Shown in pieces: positions 8,578 through 17,357 of a stretch of 64,000 nt of DNA. The notes under the pieces are model-generated. The model was not told the origin of the DNA and searched no databases. It saw only the letters and a list, made by a program, of their open reading frames with translations. A program made the position numbers and the translations under genes. The stretch spans positions 1,195,971-1,259,970 of the forward strand of contig NZ_LT985324.1 of assembly GCF_900290275.1 (NCBI RefSeq). Reading direction: 5' to 3'. This stretch comes from Prevotella merdae. Its GTDB lineage: Bacteria > Bacteroidota > Bacteroidia > Bacteroidales > Bacteroidaceae. Each line of letters begins with the position of its first letter. Positions within the stretch are counted from its first letter, which is position 1.

Positions 8578-9117
8578 CTATTCTGTAACAGGGATCACCG
8601 GAGCCTTGCGATTGTCCTCGTGCTTAGGCATATTGTCTTTAAGAAAATCGATAAACATCTGCAGAGCCTTGCTGGTGGCAATGGCAAGATTGATGTCGCG
8701 GCCATAATCCTCAGTAAGCTTCATTGTAATGATGTTGTCGGCATTGCCGCAAGCCAGCCATATAGTACCAACCGGAATGCTTGGTGTTCCACCGCCAGGA
8801 CCTGCTGTACCAGTAGAAGCTATTGCAAAGTCGACACCAAGAGTCTTTATCGCTCCCTTAACCATTGCCTTGGCAACATCCTCGCACACGGCTGTCTGCT
8901 CCTCAAGCAACTGATGGTCAACACCAAGAAGATGCTCCTTAATCTCGTTTGTGTAAGAGATTACGCCACCCTTGAAATAGGTAGAAGCACCAGGAACGGC
9001 AATTATCGACTCGGCTATACGACCGCCTGTGCAGCTCTCGGCAGAACCAACTGTAAGTCCTGACTCGTAGAGATACTGCTGAATCTCACGGCTAAGTATT
9101 TTCTTTTCAAATTCCAT
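8578..9117 (-). CDS. pncC: CinA C-terminal domain nicotinamide-nucleotide amidohydrolase
   Basis: A 179-residue protein equal to the C-terminal domain of CinA. It deamidates nicotinamide mononucleotide to nicotinate mononucleotide in NAD salvage. Visible motifs are GSAESCTGGRIAE near residue 24, VPGASTYFKGGVISYTN and the STGTAGPGGGTP loop. It lacks the N-terminal MoaB-like domain, which is common for free-standing PncC. It follows tsaD by 79 bases, with a hairpin between, so it may be partly separate from the upstream operon. Confidence 0.92.
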   Translation of the reverse strand: MEFEKKILSREIQQYLYESGLTVGSAESCTGGRIAESIIAVPGASTYFKGGVISYTNEIKEHLLGVDHQLLEEQTAVCEDVAKAMVKGAIKTLGVDFAIASTGTAGPGGGTPSIPVGTIWLACGNADNIITMKLTEDYGRDINLAIATSKALQMFIDFLKDNMPKHEDNRKAPVIPVTE

Positions 9118-9158
9118 ATATTATCTGTATTTATTTTTTATTGCATAAAAGTCTCGGC

Positions 9159-9190
9159 CAAGCCCATCTCCACAAAAAGAAACGGGCTTG
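9159..9190 (-). terminator. Hairpin between tsaD and pncC
   Basis: Arms CAAGCCC (9159-9165) and GGGCTTG (9184-9190) form a 7-bp stem 7 bases past the tsaD stop. There is no T-run after the stem, so it may attenuate rather than fully terminate. Confidence 0.4.
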
Positions 9191-9196
9191 TTGATT

Positions 9197-10210
9197 CTAC
9201 TTGAACGTAACCTTGCTGAATGCAGGTTTGTCGATTGAGCAGAAGTCTTTGTCGAGGAACTTATAGTATCCTGTAATACCAATCATTGCCGCATTGTCGG
9301 TAGTATAGCTGAACTTAGGAATATAGATAGTCCAGCCATAACGCTTGGCATGATCGCGGAAAGCATTGCGCAGACCATTATTGGCCGAAACGCCACCAGC
9401 CACAGCCACATGCTTAATGCCAGTCTGCTTTACAGCAAGACGCAACTTCTTCATTAGAATATCAACAATAGTGTGCTCAAGACTTGCGGCAAGGTCGTTC
9501 TTGTGATGCTCGATAAAGTCGGGATCGTCCTGAATCCACTTGCGTAAGCTGTAAAGGAATGAGGTCTTAAGTCCACTGAAGCTATAATCCAAGCCTGGGA
9601 TGTGTGGCTCGGCAAATTTATAGGCAAGCGGATTGCCCTGACGTGCCAAGCGGTCAATGATAGGACCACCAGGATAGCCAAGTCCCATAACCTTAGAGCA
9701 CTTGTCAATTGCCTCGCCTGCAGCATCGTCGATAGTCTGTCCAAGCACCTCCATATCGTTGTAGGCATTAACCTTAACTATCTGCGAATTGCCACCCGAC
9801 ACAAGCAGACATATGAACGGGAACGGAGGCGTAGTATCCTCGGGCTTCTCCTTAATGAAATGAGCCATGACATGGCCTTGCAAGTGGTTTACATCTATCA
9901 TAGGAATGCCCAAGCTACGGGCAAATCCCTTGGTAAAGCTTACACCTACAAGCAACGAACCCATAAGACCCGGACCACGTGTAAAGGCCACAGCCGAAAG
10001 CTGCTCTTTGGTAATACCGGCACGCTTCAAGGCAGCGCTTACAACAGGTACGATGTTTTGCTGATGAGCACGCGATGCAAGTTCGGGCACTACGCCACCA
10101 TATTCGAAGTGGACATCCTGCGAAGCTGTAACATTGCTAAGCAATATGTTGTCGTTGAGCACCGCTGCGCTTGTATCGTCGCAGCTGCTCTCAATACCTA
10201 ATATGTACAT
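9197..10210 (-). CDS. tsaD: tRNA N6-threonylcarbamoyladenosine transferase TsaD
   Basis: The catalytic subunit that transfers threonylcarbamoyl to A37 of ANN-decoding tRNAs, with TsaB and TsaE. The 337-residue ASKHA-fold protein is full length. It has GIESSCDDT at the N-terminus, the metal-binding HLQGH (His109, His113), LVSGGNS and VAGGVSANNGLR. It starts 13 bases after map in the smpB-metH-map-tsaD run. Confidence 0.97.
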   Translation of the reverse strand: MYILGIESSCDDTSAAVLNDNILLSNVTASQDVHFEYGGVVPELASRAHQQNIVPVVSAALKRAGITKEQLSAVAFTRGPGLMGSLLVGVSFTKGFARSLGIPMIDVNHLQGHVMAHFIKEKPEDTTPPFPFICLLVSGGNSQIVKVNAYNDMEVLGQTIDDAAGEAIDKCSKVMGLGYPGGPIIDRLARQGNPLAYKFAEPHIPGLDYSFSGLKTSFLYSLRKWIQDDPDFIEHHKNDLAASLEHTIVDILMKKLRLAVKQTGIKHVAVAGGVSANNGLRNAFRDHAKRYGWTIYIPKFSYTTDNAAMIGITGYYKFLDKDFCSIDKPAFSKVTFK

Positions 10211-10223
10211 ATTATATATAATA

Positions 10224-11087
10224 TTAATAAGTCAATATCTCAACACCATGTTCGGTCATTACAAATGTGTGTTCCCACTGAGCGCTTGGTTTCTCGTCGC
10301 CAGTAATAACCTCCCATCCATACTCGTCGTCAGCATCGATAAACACCTTCCATGTGCCCATGTTTACCATAGGCTCAATAGTGAACACCATACCAGGAAC
10401 AAGCAACATGCCTGTACCCTTATGACCATAGTGCATTACGTCTGGCTTCTCGTGGAACTTAAGGCCAACACCATGTCCGCAAAGGTCGCGCACAATACCA
10501 TAATGATACTTGTCGGCGTGCTTCTGGATAGCATGACCAATATCGCCAACAAACGAATAAGGCTTGGCTGCCTCCATACCTATCTCCAAACATTCCTTGG
10601 CAACACGCACAAGCTGCTCCTTCTCGGGAGTGGTCTTACCAATGATAAACATGCGCGAGGCATCGGCGTAATAGCCGTCAAGGATGGTTGTGAAGTCGAC
10701 ATTCACGATGTCGCCCTCCTCAAGAATATCCTCTTCCTTAGGAATGCCGTGGCACACAACCTCGTTGATACTTGTGCACACGCTCTTAGGAAAGCCCTCA
10801 TAATTAAGGCAAGCCGGAATTGCACCATGCGATGTGCAATAATCATAACAAATCTGGTCGATTTCAAGAGTGCTCATACCGGCACGAATATTCTTGGCCA
10901 CCTCGTCAAGCACACCAGTATTCACAACACCGCTGCGGCGAATACCTTCTATCTGTTCGGGAGTCTTGATAAGGTCGCGCGATGGCACCTCCTTACCCTT
11001 GTTTTCCCAGTACATTACTTTCTTGTCAAGTTCGGTAGGCTCCTGACCTGGAAGGCAGTGCCACACTCTCTTCTTTTTGAATACCAT
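10224..11087 (-). CDS. map: Type I methionine aminopeptidase
   Basis: Removes the initiator methionine from nascent proteins. It has 287 residues, somewhat longer than the 250-264 of short type I enzymes because of an N-terminal extension of about 30 residues (MVFKKKRVWHCLPGQEP). The five metal ligands are in place: Asp131 (NVDFTT), Asp142 (ADASR), His205 (CGHGVG), Glu238 (TIEPM) and Glu272 (WEHT), with His113 in CHGIP. It lies 15 bases after metH and 13 before tsaD. Confidence 0.96.
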   Translation of the reverse strand: MVFKKKRVWHCLPGQEPTELDKKVMYWENKGKEVPSRDLIKTPEQIEGIRRSGVVNTGVLDEVAKNIRAGMSTLEIDQICYDYCTSHGAIPACLNYEGFPKSVCTSINEVVCHGIPKEEDILEEGDIVNVDFTTILDGYYADASRMFIIGKTTPEKEQLVRVAKECLEIGMEAAKPYSFVGDIGHAIQKHADKYHYGIVRDLCGHGVGLKFHEKPDVMHYGHKGTGMLLVPGMVFTIEPMVNMGTWKVFIDADDEYGWEVITGDEKPSAQWEHTFVMTEHGVEILTY

Positions 11088-11102
11088 AATAAAGATATTA
11101 TA

Positions 11103-13868
11103 TTAAAACAGTTCCAATTTATTCTTTCTTGCCTCGTCGAGCGACGAGAGTTTACGCTGATGCACCGCATATTCTTCGCGCAATCGTGCGTAGCGTTCCT
11201 TCAGTTCAGCCTCAAAGGCTTGGCGGTCGGCTGGGTTCATCAATCGCTGTGCAATCATAGGGTTCTGCGCAGCATCCTTAACCCATACCACAATACCACT
11301 ATATATAGGTGCAATCTTCAAGGCAACGTGCATCTCGGAAGTTGTAGCGCCGCCCACCATTATAGGCAGACGCAATCCAACCTTTTCAAATTCGGTAGCC
11401 ACATGCACCATTTCCTCAAGACTCGGCGTTATAAGTCCACTAAGTCCTATCATGTCCACATCTTCCTCAATAGCCTTCTTTACTATCTGTTCGGCAGGCA
11501 CCATAACACCAAGGTCAATAACATCGTAGTTGTTGCACGACATCACAACATCAACAATATTCTTGCCTATGTCGTGTACATCGCCTTTAACAGTAGCCAT
11601 CAGCACCTTTCCTGCAGCTGTAGAGCCTTCCTTCTTGTCTGCCTCGATATAAGGCTGAAGTATGGCAACAGCCTTCTTCATAGTGCGTGCGGTCTTTACC
11701 ACTTGCGGAAGGAACATCTTGCCACAACCAAACAACTCGCCCACCCTATTCATGCCAGCCATCAGCGGACCTTCGATAATATCGACAGCCTTGGGATAAA
11801 TATCGAGAGCCTCCTTAAGGTCTTCCTCCATATAGTCGCCTATGCCCTTCTGCAAAGCTGTGGCAAGACGCGACGCAACATCAGCGCTACGCCATTCGGG
11901 TTCGGCAGCTACAGGATTGGCGGCTCCATTGGTTGCAGTTCCATTCTTCAGAGCCTCTTGCTTTTGTTTTATATCGTCGGCAAGCTGGATAAGTCGCTCG
12001 GCAGCATCCTTCTTGCGATTTAACACAACATCCTCGATAATCTCGAGTTGGTCGTCAGGAATGTCGCTGTAAGTAACCTTAGCGGCAGGATTGACAATAC
12101 CAAAATCCATACCCTTGGCAATGGCATGATACAGGAAAACCGAGTGCATTGCCTCGCGTATGTAATTGTTGCCACGGAACGAGAACGAGAGATTGCTTAC
12201 ACCTCCGCTGACATGAGCTCCAGGCAGATTGGTCTTTATCCAATCTACGGCACGTATAAAGTCGACAGCATAATTGTCGTGTTCCTCCATACCCGTGGCA
12301 ATGGCAAGAACATTAGGGTCGAATATAATGTCGAGCGGGTTCATGCCCACCTTCTCTGTAAGCAATTTATAGGCACGGCTGGCTATCTCGATACGGCGTT
12401 CGTATGTTGTGGCCTGGCCTTGCTCGTCAAAGCACATCACCACTACAGCAGCTCCGTAACGCATAACATCGCGCGCATGACTGAGGAAAACCTCTTCGCC
12501 CTCTTTAAGAGATATTGAATTGACAATGCACTTGCCCTGAACACATTGCAGACCAGCTGTAATGACATCCCATTTAGAAGAGTCGATCATCACCGGCACC
12601 TTTGCAATATCAGGCTCAGAGGCAATGATATTAAGAAATGTAACCATCTCCTGGCGTGCATCTAACAGACCGTCGTCCATGTTTACGTCTATCACCAATG
12701 CACCATCGGCAACCTGCTTGCGTGCTATGCTTACAGCCTCGTCATAACTCTTCTCCTTTATAAGTCGCAAGAACTTGCGCGAGCCCGCAACATTGCATCG
12801 CTCGCCAACATTAACGAATCGCACATCGGGCGTAACGTCAAGCAATTCGAGTCCGCTAAGCCACATAGTCTGTGGCTTAGGCTGAGGCACATGCGGTTTG
12901 GCGTTTTCGACAATAGGCACATACTTGGCAATAAACTCGTCGGTAGTTCCGCAACATCCGCCAATGATATTGACAAGACCCTCGTCCACAAAATCCTTAA
13001 TCAGCGGAGCCATTGTCTCGGCAGTCTGGTCGTATTGTCCAAGACTGTTTGGAAGTCCGGCATTGGGATAGGCACTAATATAATAAGGTGCACGTCGGGC
13101 AAGCTCTTCAAGGAAAGGTTTCATCTGGTCGGCACCAAACGAGCAGTTGAGTCCTATAGAGAACAACGGATAACTGCTTACGCTTGCCAGCACAGCATCG
13201 AGAGTCTGTCCGCTGAGTGTGCGTCCGGCAAGGTCGCTCACGGTAATGCTTAGCATTATAGGCATCTGTCTACCCGAACGTCGTTCCACCTCCATAGTGG
13301 CATCGATGGCAGCCTTTGCATTAAGAGTGTCGAATACAGTCTCTATAAGTATTGCGTCGGCTCCGCCCTCCTCAAATGCGGCAATCTGCTCAAGATAGGC
13401 ATCATACAATTGTGCATAGGTAATGTCACGAGTTGCAGGATTGCTTACATCCGGACTCATCGAGCACGTCTTATTGGTAGGACCGACAGAAGCAGCTACA
13501 AAACGTGGTTTTTCCTCTGTAGAGAATTCATCGGCAGCCTTGCGTGCAAGTTGCACACCAAGAAGAGCCATCTCGCGGGCAGACTCTTCAAGATGATAAT
13601 CAGCCTGACTTATACGTTGCGAACTAAAGGTGTTGGTTGAAATAATATCCGCACCAGCACGCAAGTATTTGCGGTGAATATCGGTTATAACGTCAGGACG
13701 TGTGATGTTGAGCATGTCGTTGTTGCCCTTCATCATGCCAGGTGTCTTGCGGTAACGATAACCACGGAAGTCTTCCTCCTCAAGCTTGTACTGCTGAATC
13801 ATAGTGCCCATGGCACCGTCGAGTATTAGTATCCTGTCTTTTGCGGCTTCTCTTAAAGTCTTTCCCAT
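11103..13868 (-). CDS. metH: Cobalamin-dependent methionine synthase without reactivation domain
   Basis: Transfers methyl from methyltetrahydrofolate to homocysteine through cobalamin. Domains in order are: homocysteine-binding (1 to about 330, zinc ligands in GLNCSFG and GGCCGT), pterin-binding (about 350-610), B12 cap (about 660-750) and B12-binding with DVHDIG (His765). The protein ends at residue 921, so the C-terminal AdoMet reactivation domain of about 300 residues found in 1,200-residue MetH is absent. The end looks natural (ARKNKLELF-stop), not like a frameshift. No cobalamin or SAM riboswitch is seen in the 53 bases between smpB and metH. Confidence 0.95.
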   Translation of the reverse strand: MGKTLREAAKDRILILDGAMGTMIQQYKLEEEDFRGYRYRKTPGMMKGNNDMLNITRPDVITDIHRKYLRAGADIISTNTFSSQRISQADYHLEESAREMALLGVQLARKAADEFSTEEKPRFVAASVGPTNKTCSMSPDVSNPATRDITYAQLYDAYLEQIAAFEEGGADAILIETVFDTLNAKAAIDATMEVERRSGRQMPIMLSITVSDLAGRTLSGQTLDAVLASVSSYPLFSIGLNCSFGADQMKPFLEELARRAPYYISAYPNAGLPNSLGQYDQTAETMAPLIKDFVDEGLVNIIGGCCGTTDEFIAKYVPIVENAKPHVPQPKPQTMWLSGLELLDVTPDVRFVNVGERCNVAGSRKFLRLIKEKSYDEAVSIARKQVADGALVIDVNMDDGLLDARQEMVTFLNIIASEPDIAKVPVMIDSSKWDVITAGLQCVQGKCIVNSISLKEGEEVFLSHARDVMRYGAAVVVMCFDEQGQATTYERRIEIASRAYKLLTEKVGMNPLDIIFDPNVLAIATGMEEHDNYAVDFIRAVDWIKTNLPGAHVSGGVSNLSFSFRGNNYIREAMHSVFLYHAIAKGMDFGIVNPAAKVTYSDIPDDQLEIIEDVVLNRKKDAAERLIQLADDIKQKQEALKNGTATNGAANPVAAEPEWRSADVASRLATALQKGIGDYMEEDLKEALDIYPKAVDIIEGPLMAGMNRVGELFGCGKMFLPQVVKTARTMKKAVAILQPYIEADKKEGSTAAGKVLMATVKGDVHDIGKNIVDVVMSCNNYDVIDLGVMVPAEQIVKKAIEEDVDMIGLSGLITPSLEEMVHVATEFEKVGLRLPIMVGGATTSEMHVALKIAPIYSGIVVWVKDAAQNPMIAQRLMNPADRQAFEAELKERYARLREEYAVHQRKLSSLDEARKNKLELF

Positions 13869-13921
13869 TTAATTCTTTTTACCAAATAATGACTATATTC
13901 TCCCTATGCACCTATCTCAAT

Positions 13922-14401
13922 TTAATAGTGCTTCATAGCCCTATCCATTTCGCGACGGTCTTCTTTCTCTTTTAGCGTCTGTCGCTTGTCATACTCTTTC
14001 TTGCCTCGGCACAGAGCAATGTCCACCTTGGCACGTCCATGCTCGTCAATAAACACAAGCGTAGGCACAATGGTGTAGCCAGGCTGCTTGGTTGCATTCT
14101 CGAGTTTGTAAATCTCACGTTTAGTAAGCAGCAACTTACGGTCGCGGCGTGCCTCGTGGTTGCTGAACGAACCATAGAAGTAGGGCGAGATATTCATACC
14201 CTTAACCCACACCTCATGGTTGTTGATATAACAGAATGTATCGACAAGACTTGCCTTGCCCAAACGTATCGACTTGATCTCTGTGCCCGTAAGCACAATG
14301 CCAGCCGTGTAGGTCTCGACAAAGAAGTACTCGAACGAAGCCTTCTTGTTTTTTATGCTTACCGGACTTTTCTTTCTTTTAAGTTCCTGTTCCTTGTTCA
14401 T
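13922..14401 (-). CDS. smpB: SsrA-binding protein SmpB
   Basis: Binds tmRNA and helps it enter stalled ribosomes. The 159-residue protein is full length: after a basic start it has [27 protein letters not shown], the YINNHEVWV strand, [12 protein letters not shown] and a basic C-terminal tail ([13 protein letters not shown]). It lies 13 bases downstream of the DMP19-like gene and upstream of metH. Confidence 0.97.
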   Translation of the reverse strand: MNKEQELKRKKSPVSIKNKKASFEYFFVETYTAGIVLTGTEIKSIRLGKASLVDTFCYINNHEVWVKGMNISPYFYGSFSNHEARRDRKLLLTKREIYKLENATKQPGYTIVPTLVFIDEHGRAKVDIALCRGKKEYDKRQTLKEKEDRREMDRAMKHY

Positions 14402-14414
14402 CTTATTGTTCTCC

Positions 14415-14921
14415 CTAATCTTCTATAACAACAAAATCGTCGATATGCTCGTCCACATAGTGTGCCACTTCGGCAGTCCAAGCCTCTTCGTTCTCGACAA
14501 ACTCGTCGTCATAGTCGTCAAACTCGGGATATTGCTCGAACATCGCCATAAACTCCTCGTCCGAGCAGTTGCGCTGTATTTTGCCTCCATACTCCTTGTA
14601 GAGCTTGCGCACAGAAAAGAGCATCTTGGCAAGATCGCGCAAACCCCAGTCGCGCAACACCTTTGCAAACGGGTTATCGAAGATAAAACCTCCATAACCG
14701 TTGTATATCAATTGGACAAATCCGCCGTCCATAACCTCCTCATGCAGAATGTCATAGGCAAGCAGCGTTATTTGCGACACGCTCAACTGCTGCATGTTGT
14801 CAGCATTAAGCTCGCCGCCAATAGCCTCCTTCGTAGCGTCTATAAACACCCGAAGAAAAGAATCCATATCTTGCATCGCTGCCTCACGTAGTGCAGCGTC
14901 TTTAACCTTTACCTGTATCAT
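14415..14921 (-). CDS. DMP19/DUF4375-like protein
   Basis: A 168-residue acidic protein (C-terminus [16 protein letters not shown] and [10 protein letters not shown]). The central segment [20 protein letters not shown] with [12 protein letters not shown] matches what I know of the DMP19/DUF4375 family, one member of which is described as a DNA mimic in Neisseria; the role here is unknown. The start is the ATG at 14921. A consensus promoter ends only 6 bases before it, so the mRNA probably begins at or next to the start codon. It heads the smpB-metH-map-tsaD run. Confidence 0.75.
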   Translation of the reverse strand: MIQVKVKDAALREAAMQDMDSFLRVFIDATKEAIGGELNADNMQQLSVSQITLLAYDILHEEVMDGGFVQLIYNGYGGFIFDNPFAKVLRDWGLRDLAKMLFSVRKLYKEYGGKIQRNCSDEEFMAMFEQYPEFDDYDDEFVENEEAWTAEVAHYVDEHIDDFVVIED

Positions 14922-14927
14922 AATCTG

Positions 14928-14958
14928 CAAAGTTAGTGCAAATCGAAGACAATACAAA
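14928..14958 (-). promoter_or_regulatory. Consensus promoter giving a leaderless or near-leaderless mRNA
   Basis: The minus strand has TTTG (14958-14955), 19 bases, then TAACTTTG (14935-14928). The ATG follows after CAGATT, six bases later. With the usual start point a few bases beyond the -7 box, transcription would begin at or just before the start codon. Confidence 0.85.
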
Positions 14959-15058
14959 ATAAAATGCTTTTTATTTTTATTGTTGATACTAAGCCTATCT
15001 TTGCAAATTAACTTTACATGGTGCAGATAATATATGCGTGCGGTTTCGACCTAAGACT

Positions 15059-15146
15059 AAATGTATCTATGCTTGCTATCAAATGTATCTATGCTTGCTA
15101 TCAAACGCATCTATGCTTGCTGTAAAACGCATCTATGCTTGCTGTA
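15059..15146. repeat. Four tandem 22-bp repeats
   Basis: Copies at 15059-15080, 15081-15102, 15103-15124 and 15125-15146 share CATCTATGCTTGCTRT-like cores. The first two are identical (AAATGTATCTATGCTTGCTA plus TC) and the last two form a second variant ending GTA. They lie in the 340-bp gap between the divergent DMP19-like and slyD genes, about 100 bases upstream of the slyD -7 box. The rest of the gap holds nothing I recognise. Confidence 0.9.
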
Positions 15147-15243
15147 AAAACCATAATTGAATGTAGAGATGTGGCTGTAGCATCACTAAAAACGAAGAAT
15201 AAACCTTTTTTATTTTATTATGTCCTTTCTCATTTATTTGTTG

Positions 15244-15251
15244 TACCTTTG
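15244..15251 (+). promoter_or_regulatory. Putative slyD promoter (-7 box)
   Basis: TACCTTTG lies 21 bases before the slyD ATG. No good TTTG is found 19-21 bases upstream, so the -33 element is weak. Confidence 0.5.
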
Positions 15252-15272
15252 CACGAAACATATTAAAAAGAA

Positions 15273-15905
15273 ATGGAAAATAAAACTAACAAGCTCATAG
15301 CAGCTCACTATCAGCTCTTCACCATCAACGACAACGGAGAGCGTAAACTTGTAGAAGAAACTTCTCAGGAGCAACCATTTGTGTTCATCACTGGCTTTGG
15401 TGCCGCTCTCGACGCACTTGAAGATAAGCTTCAAGATTTGGAACGTGGCGCCAAATTCGACTTTGAACTTGATAAGGACCAGGCTTTCGGCGAACACGAG
15501 CCAAAGAGAGTTATCGATCTCAACAAGGAGATGTTCTGTATAGACGGACACTTTGACAGCAAAAATATATTCAAGGGAGCTCAAATTCCTTTGAAGAACG
15601 AAGACGGCAACTTCTTTATCGCTACTGTACTCGAGATTGGCGACTCAAAAGTTAAGGTCGACCTCAATCATCCTCTTGCAGGAAACCGTCTAAACTTCAA
15701 AGGCTACATTATCGAGAACCGCGAAGCTACAAAAGAAGAGATACAGACCATGCTAAACCATCTCAATGGTGGCGGATGTGGCGGCCACTGTGGTGGTGAT
15801 TGCGGCGGATGCGAAGGCGGTTGCGACAACCATAGCCACGAAGGTGGATGCGGCCACCATGGACATGGCGACGACAAAGGTTGCTGTGGCGGACACTGCC
15901 ACTAA
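15273..15905 (+). CDS. slyD: SlyD-type FKBP prolyl isomerase with metal-binding tail
   Basis: A 210-residue cytosolic prolyl isomerase and chaperone. Residues 1-150 form the FKBP domain with the insert-in-flap layout of SlyD (ALDALEDKLQDLERGAKF, then the AFGEHEP segment). Residues 166-210 are a Gly-rich tail with nine Cys and eight His (CGGHC, CGGC and CCGGHCH clusters), which in E. coli SlyD binds nickel and other metals. A nickel-delivery role is inferred only; no hydrogenase or urease gene is in the window. It lies 48 bases before aroC and may be co-transcribed with it. Confidence 0.93.
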   Translation: MENKTNKLIAAHYQLFTINDNGERKLVEETSQEQPFVFITGFGAALDALEDKLQDLERGAKFDFELDKDQAFGEHEPKRVIDLNKEMFCIDGHFDSKNIFKGAQIPLKNEDGNFFIATVLEIGDSKVKVDLNHPLAGNRLNFKGYIIENREATKEEIQTMLNHLNGGGCGGHCGGDCGGCEGGCDNHSHEGGCGHHGHGDDKGCCGGHCH

Positions 15906-15953
15906 TATATACTTGAATTAATGCCCACACTCTAACTCGTCAACTAATTAATA

Positions 15954-17036
15954 ATGAGAAATACCTTCGGAAACCTTTTCACCCTGACAACGTTTGGCGA
16001 AAGCCATGGGCCTGCAGTGGGTGGCGTTGTAGACGGAATGCCTGCTGGCATTGACATCGATATGGAGTTTATACAAAACGAGCTCAACAGACGACGTCCA
16101 GGACAAAGCAAGATTACTACATCACGCAACGAGGCCGACAAGGTTGAATTGCTTAGCGGTGTGTTTGAGGGCAAGTCTACAGGATGCCCTATTGGGTTTG
16201 TTGTGCACAACACCAACCAGCATTCCAAAGACTACAACAATATGCGCGACTTGTTTCGTCCATCGCATGCCGACTTTACTTACACAAGCAAATACGGCAT
16301 ACGCGACCATCGTGGTGGCGGACGCTCATCGGCTCGCATTACAATTAGCCGCTGCGTGGGTGGCGCTCTTGCCAAGCTTGTCCTTAGACAACTGGGCGTA
16401 AGCATTACTGCATACACATCGCAAGTAGGCAACATCGAGGTTAGCCGCGACTACTCTACTCTCGACTTTGCAGAGATTGAGCGTAATCCGGTACGCTGCC
16501 CCGACCCTGAGAAAGCTCGACTAATGGAAGAGCTTATTTCTGATGTAAAAAAGGATGGCGACACTATTGGCGGAATCATAACTTGCGTTGTTAAGGGTTG
16601 TCCAGTAGGTGTTGGCGAGCCAGAGTTTGGCAAACTGCATGCTATGCTCGGAGCTTCTATGCTCGGCATTAATGCTGCAAAGGGTTTTGAGTATGGCGAA
16701 GGTTTTGATTGTGTCAATTCACGCGGCAGCAAACAGAACGATGTATTCTATTCGGAGAATGGCAAAGTATGCACTCGCACCAATCACAGCGGAGGCATTC
16801 AAGGCGGCATAAGCAATGGTGAGGACATCTACTTTCGTACCGCCTTCAAGCCAGTGGCAACCATCTTGCAAGAACAACAAACTATAGACAAGGAAGGTAA
16901 TGCCACTACGTTCTGTGCACAAGGACGACACGACCCATGTGTGTTGCCACGTGCCGTTCCTATAGTGGAAGCCATGACGGCTATGACTATATTGGACTAT
17001 ATTATGATAAATAATGGCACATCTTTACGGTTTTAA
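15954..17036 (+). CDS. aroC: Chorismate synthase
   Basis: The last enzyme of the shikimate pathway, converting EPSP to chorismate with reduced FMN. It is 360 residues and complete. Signatures are [18 protein letters not shown] near the N-terminus, [21 protein letters not shown], the KQNDVFY segment, [13 protein letters not shown] and the RHDPC motif near the C-terminus. Confidence 0.97.
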   Translation: MRNTFGNLFTLTTFGESHGPAVGGVVDGMPAGIDIDMEFIQNELNRRRPGQSKITTSRNEADKVELLSGVFEGKSTGCPIGFVVHNTNQHSKDYNNMRDLFRPSHADFTYTSKYGIRDHRGGGRSSARITISRCVGGALAKLVLRQLGVSITAYTSQVGNIEVSRDYSTLDFAEIERNPVRCPDPEKARLMEELISDVKKDGDTIGGIITCVVKGCPVGVGEPEFGKLHAMLGASMLGINAAKGFEYGEGFDCVNSRGSKQNDVFYSENGKVCTRTNHSGGIQGGISNGEDIYFRTAFKPVATILQEQQTIDKEGNATTFCAQGRHDPCVLPRAVPIVEAMTAMTILDYIMINNGTSLRF

Positions 17037-17111
17037 CGAACATTATGACAATTATCCATTTCATTAGGTAAAATTTATATCTATATATTGGGTAGTTTAA
17101 ACAATTATCAT

Positions 17112-17119
17112 TAACTTTG
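17112..17119 (+). promoter_or_regulatory. Putative promoter of a short structured transcript
   Basis: TAACTTTG, preceded 21 bases upstream by ATTG, lies 75 bases after the aroC stop and about 70 bases before a strong intrinsic terminator. No reading frame of note follows. Confidence 0.55.
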
Positions 17120-17124
17120 CAAGT

Positions 17125-17226
17125 GATAATTAGGGACTCGTGAGAGCCTCGAATTAGCTTAGTTAAGTCTAGTTTAGTTTTTGTGTTGGTTGTGGGCAGT
17201 CAATTGGCTGCCCACAATTTTTTTTG
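17125..17226 (+). ncRNA. Candidate small RNA of about 100 nt
   Basis: Between the TAACTTTG box and a terminator hairpin plus T-run there is no credible ORF. The 5' part can fold as TAATTAGG pairing with CCTCGAATTA around a CTCGTGAG inner stem. A T/G-rich single-stranded stretch and the 3' terminator follow. Start, end and identity are predictions: it could be an sRNA, or a long 3' region of aroC with an internal promoter. I cannot match it to a named Rfam family from memory. Confidence 0.45.
17189..17225 (+). terminator. Intrinsic terminator
   Basis: Stem TTGTGGGCAG with CTGCCCACAA, an 8-base loop, then an eight-T run at 17218-17225. It serves the candidate small RNA and, as a backstop, aroC. 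Confidence 0.9.
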
Positions 17227-17280
17227 TATACACTACAACAATACGAGTAACCAAGTAAAAAAAAGTATCAAACAAGATAA

Positions 17281-17322
17281 AGGGTGTGCTCAAACGCGCT
17301 GTAAGCTGTTTGAACACACCCT
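17281..17322 (-). terminator. Terminator-like hairpin after ygiQ
   Basis: Arms 17281-17295 and 17308-17322 (AGGGTGTGCTCAAAC with its near-complement) form a 15-bp stem with one wobble, 36 bases past the ygiQ-like stop. A T-rich stretch follows on the minus strand; on the plus side TCTGTTTTT follows, so it may act both ways. Confidence 0.7.
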
Positions 17323-17357
17323 CTGTTTTTCTATCATAATATTACAGAAATGCAAAT

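Noticed and set aside
13869..13921. Cobalamin or SAM riboswitch before metH
   Set aside because: Only 53 bases separate smpB from metH, too short for either riboswitch, and no B12-box-like sequence is visible.
15059..15146. CRISPR array candidate
   Set aside because: The 22-bp units follow one another without spacers, so they are simple tandem repeats.
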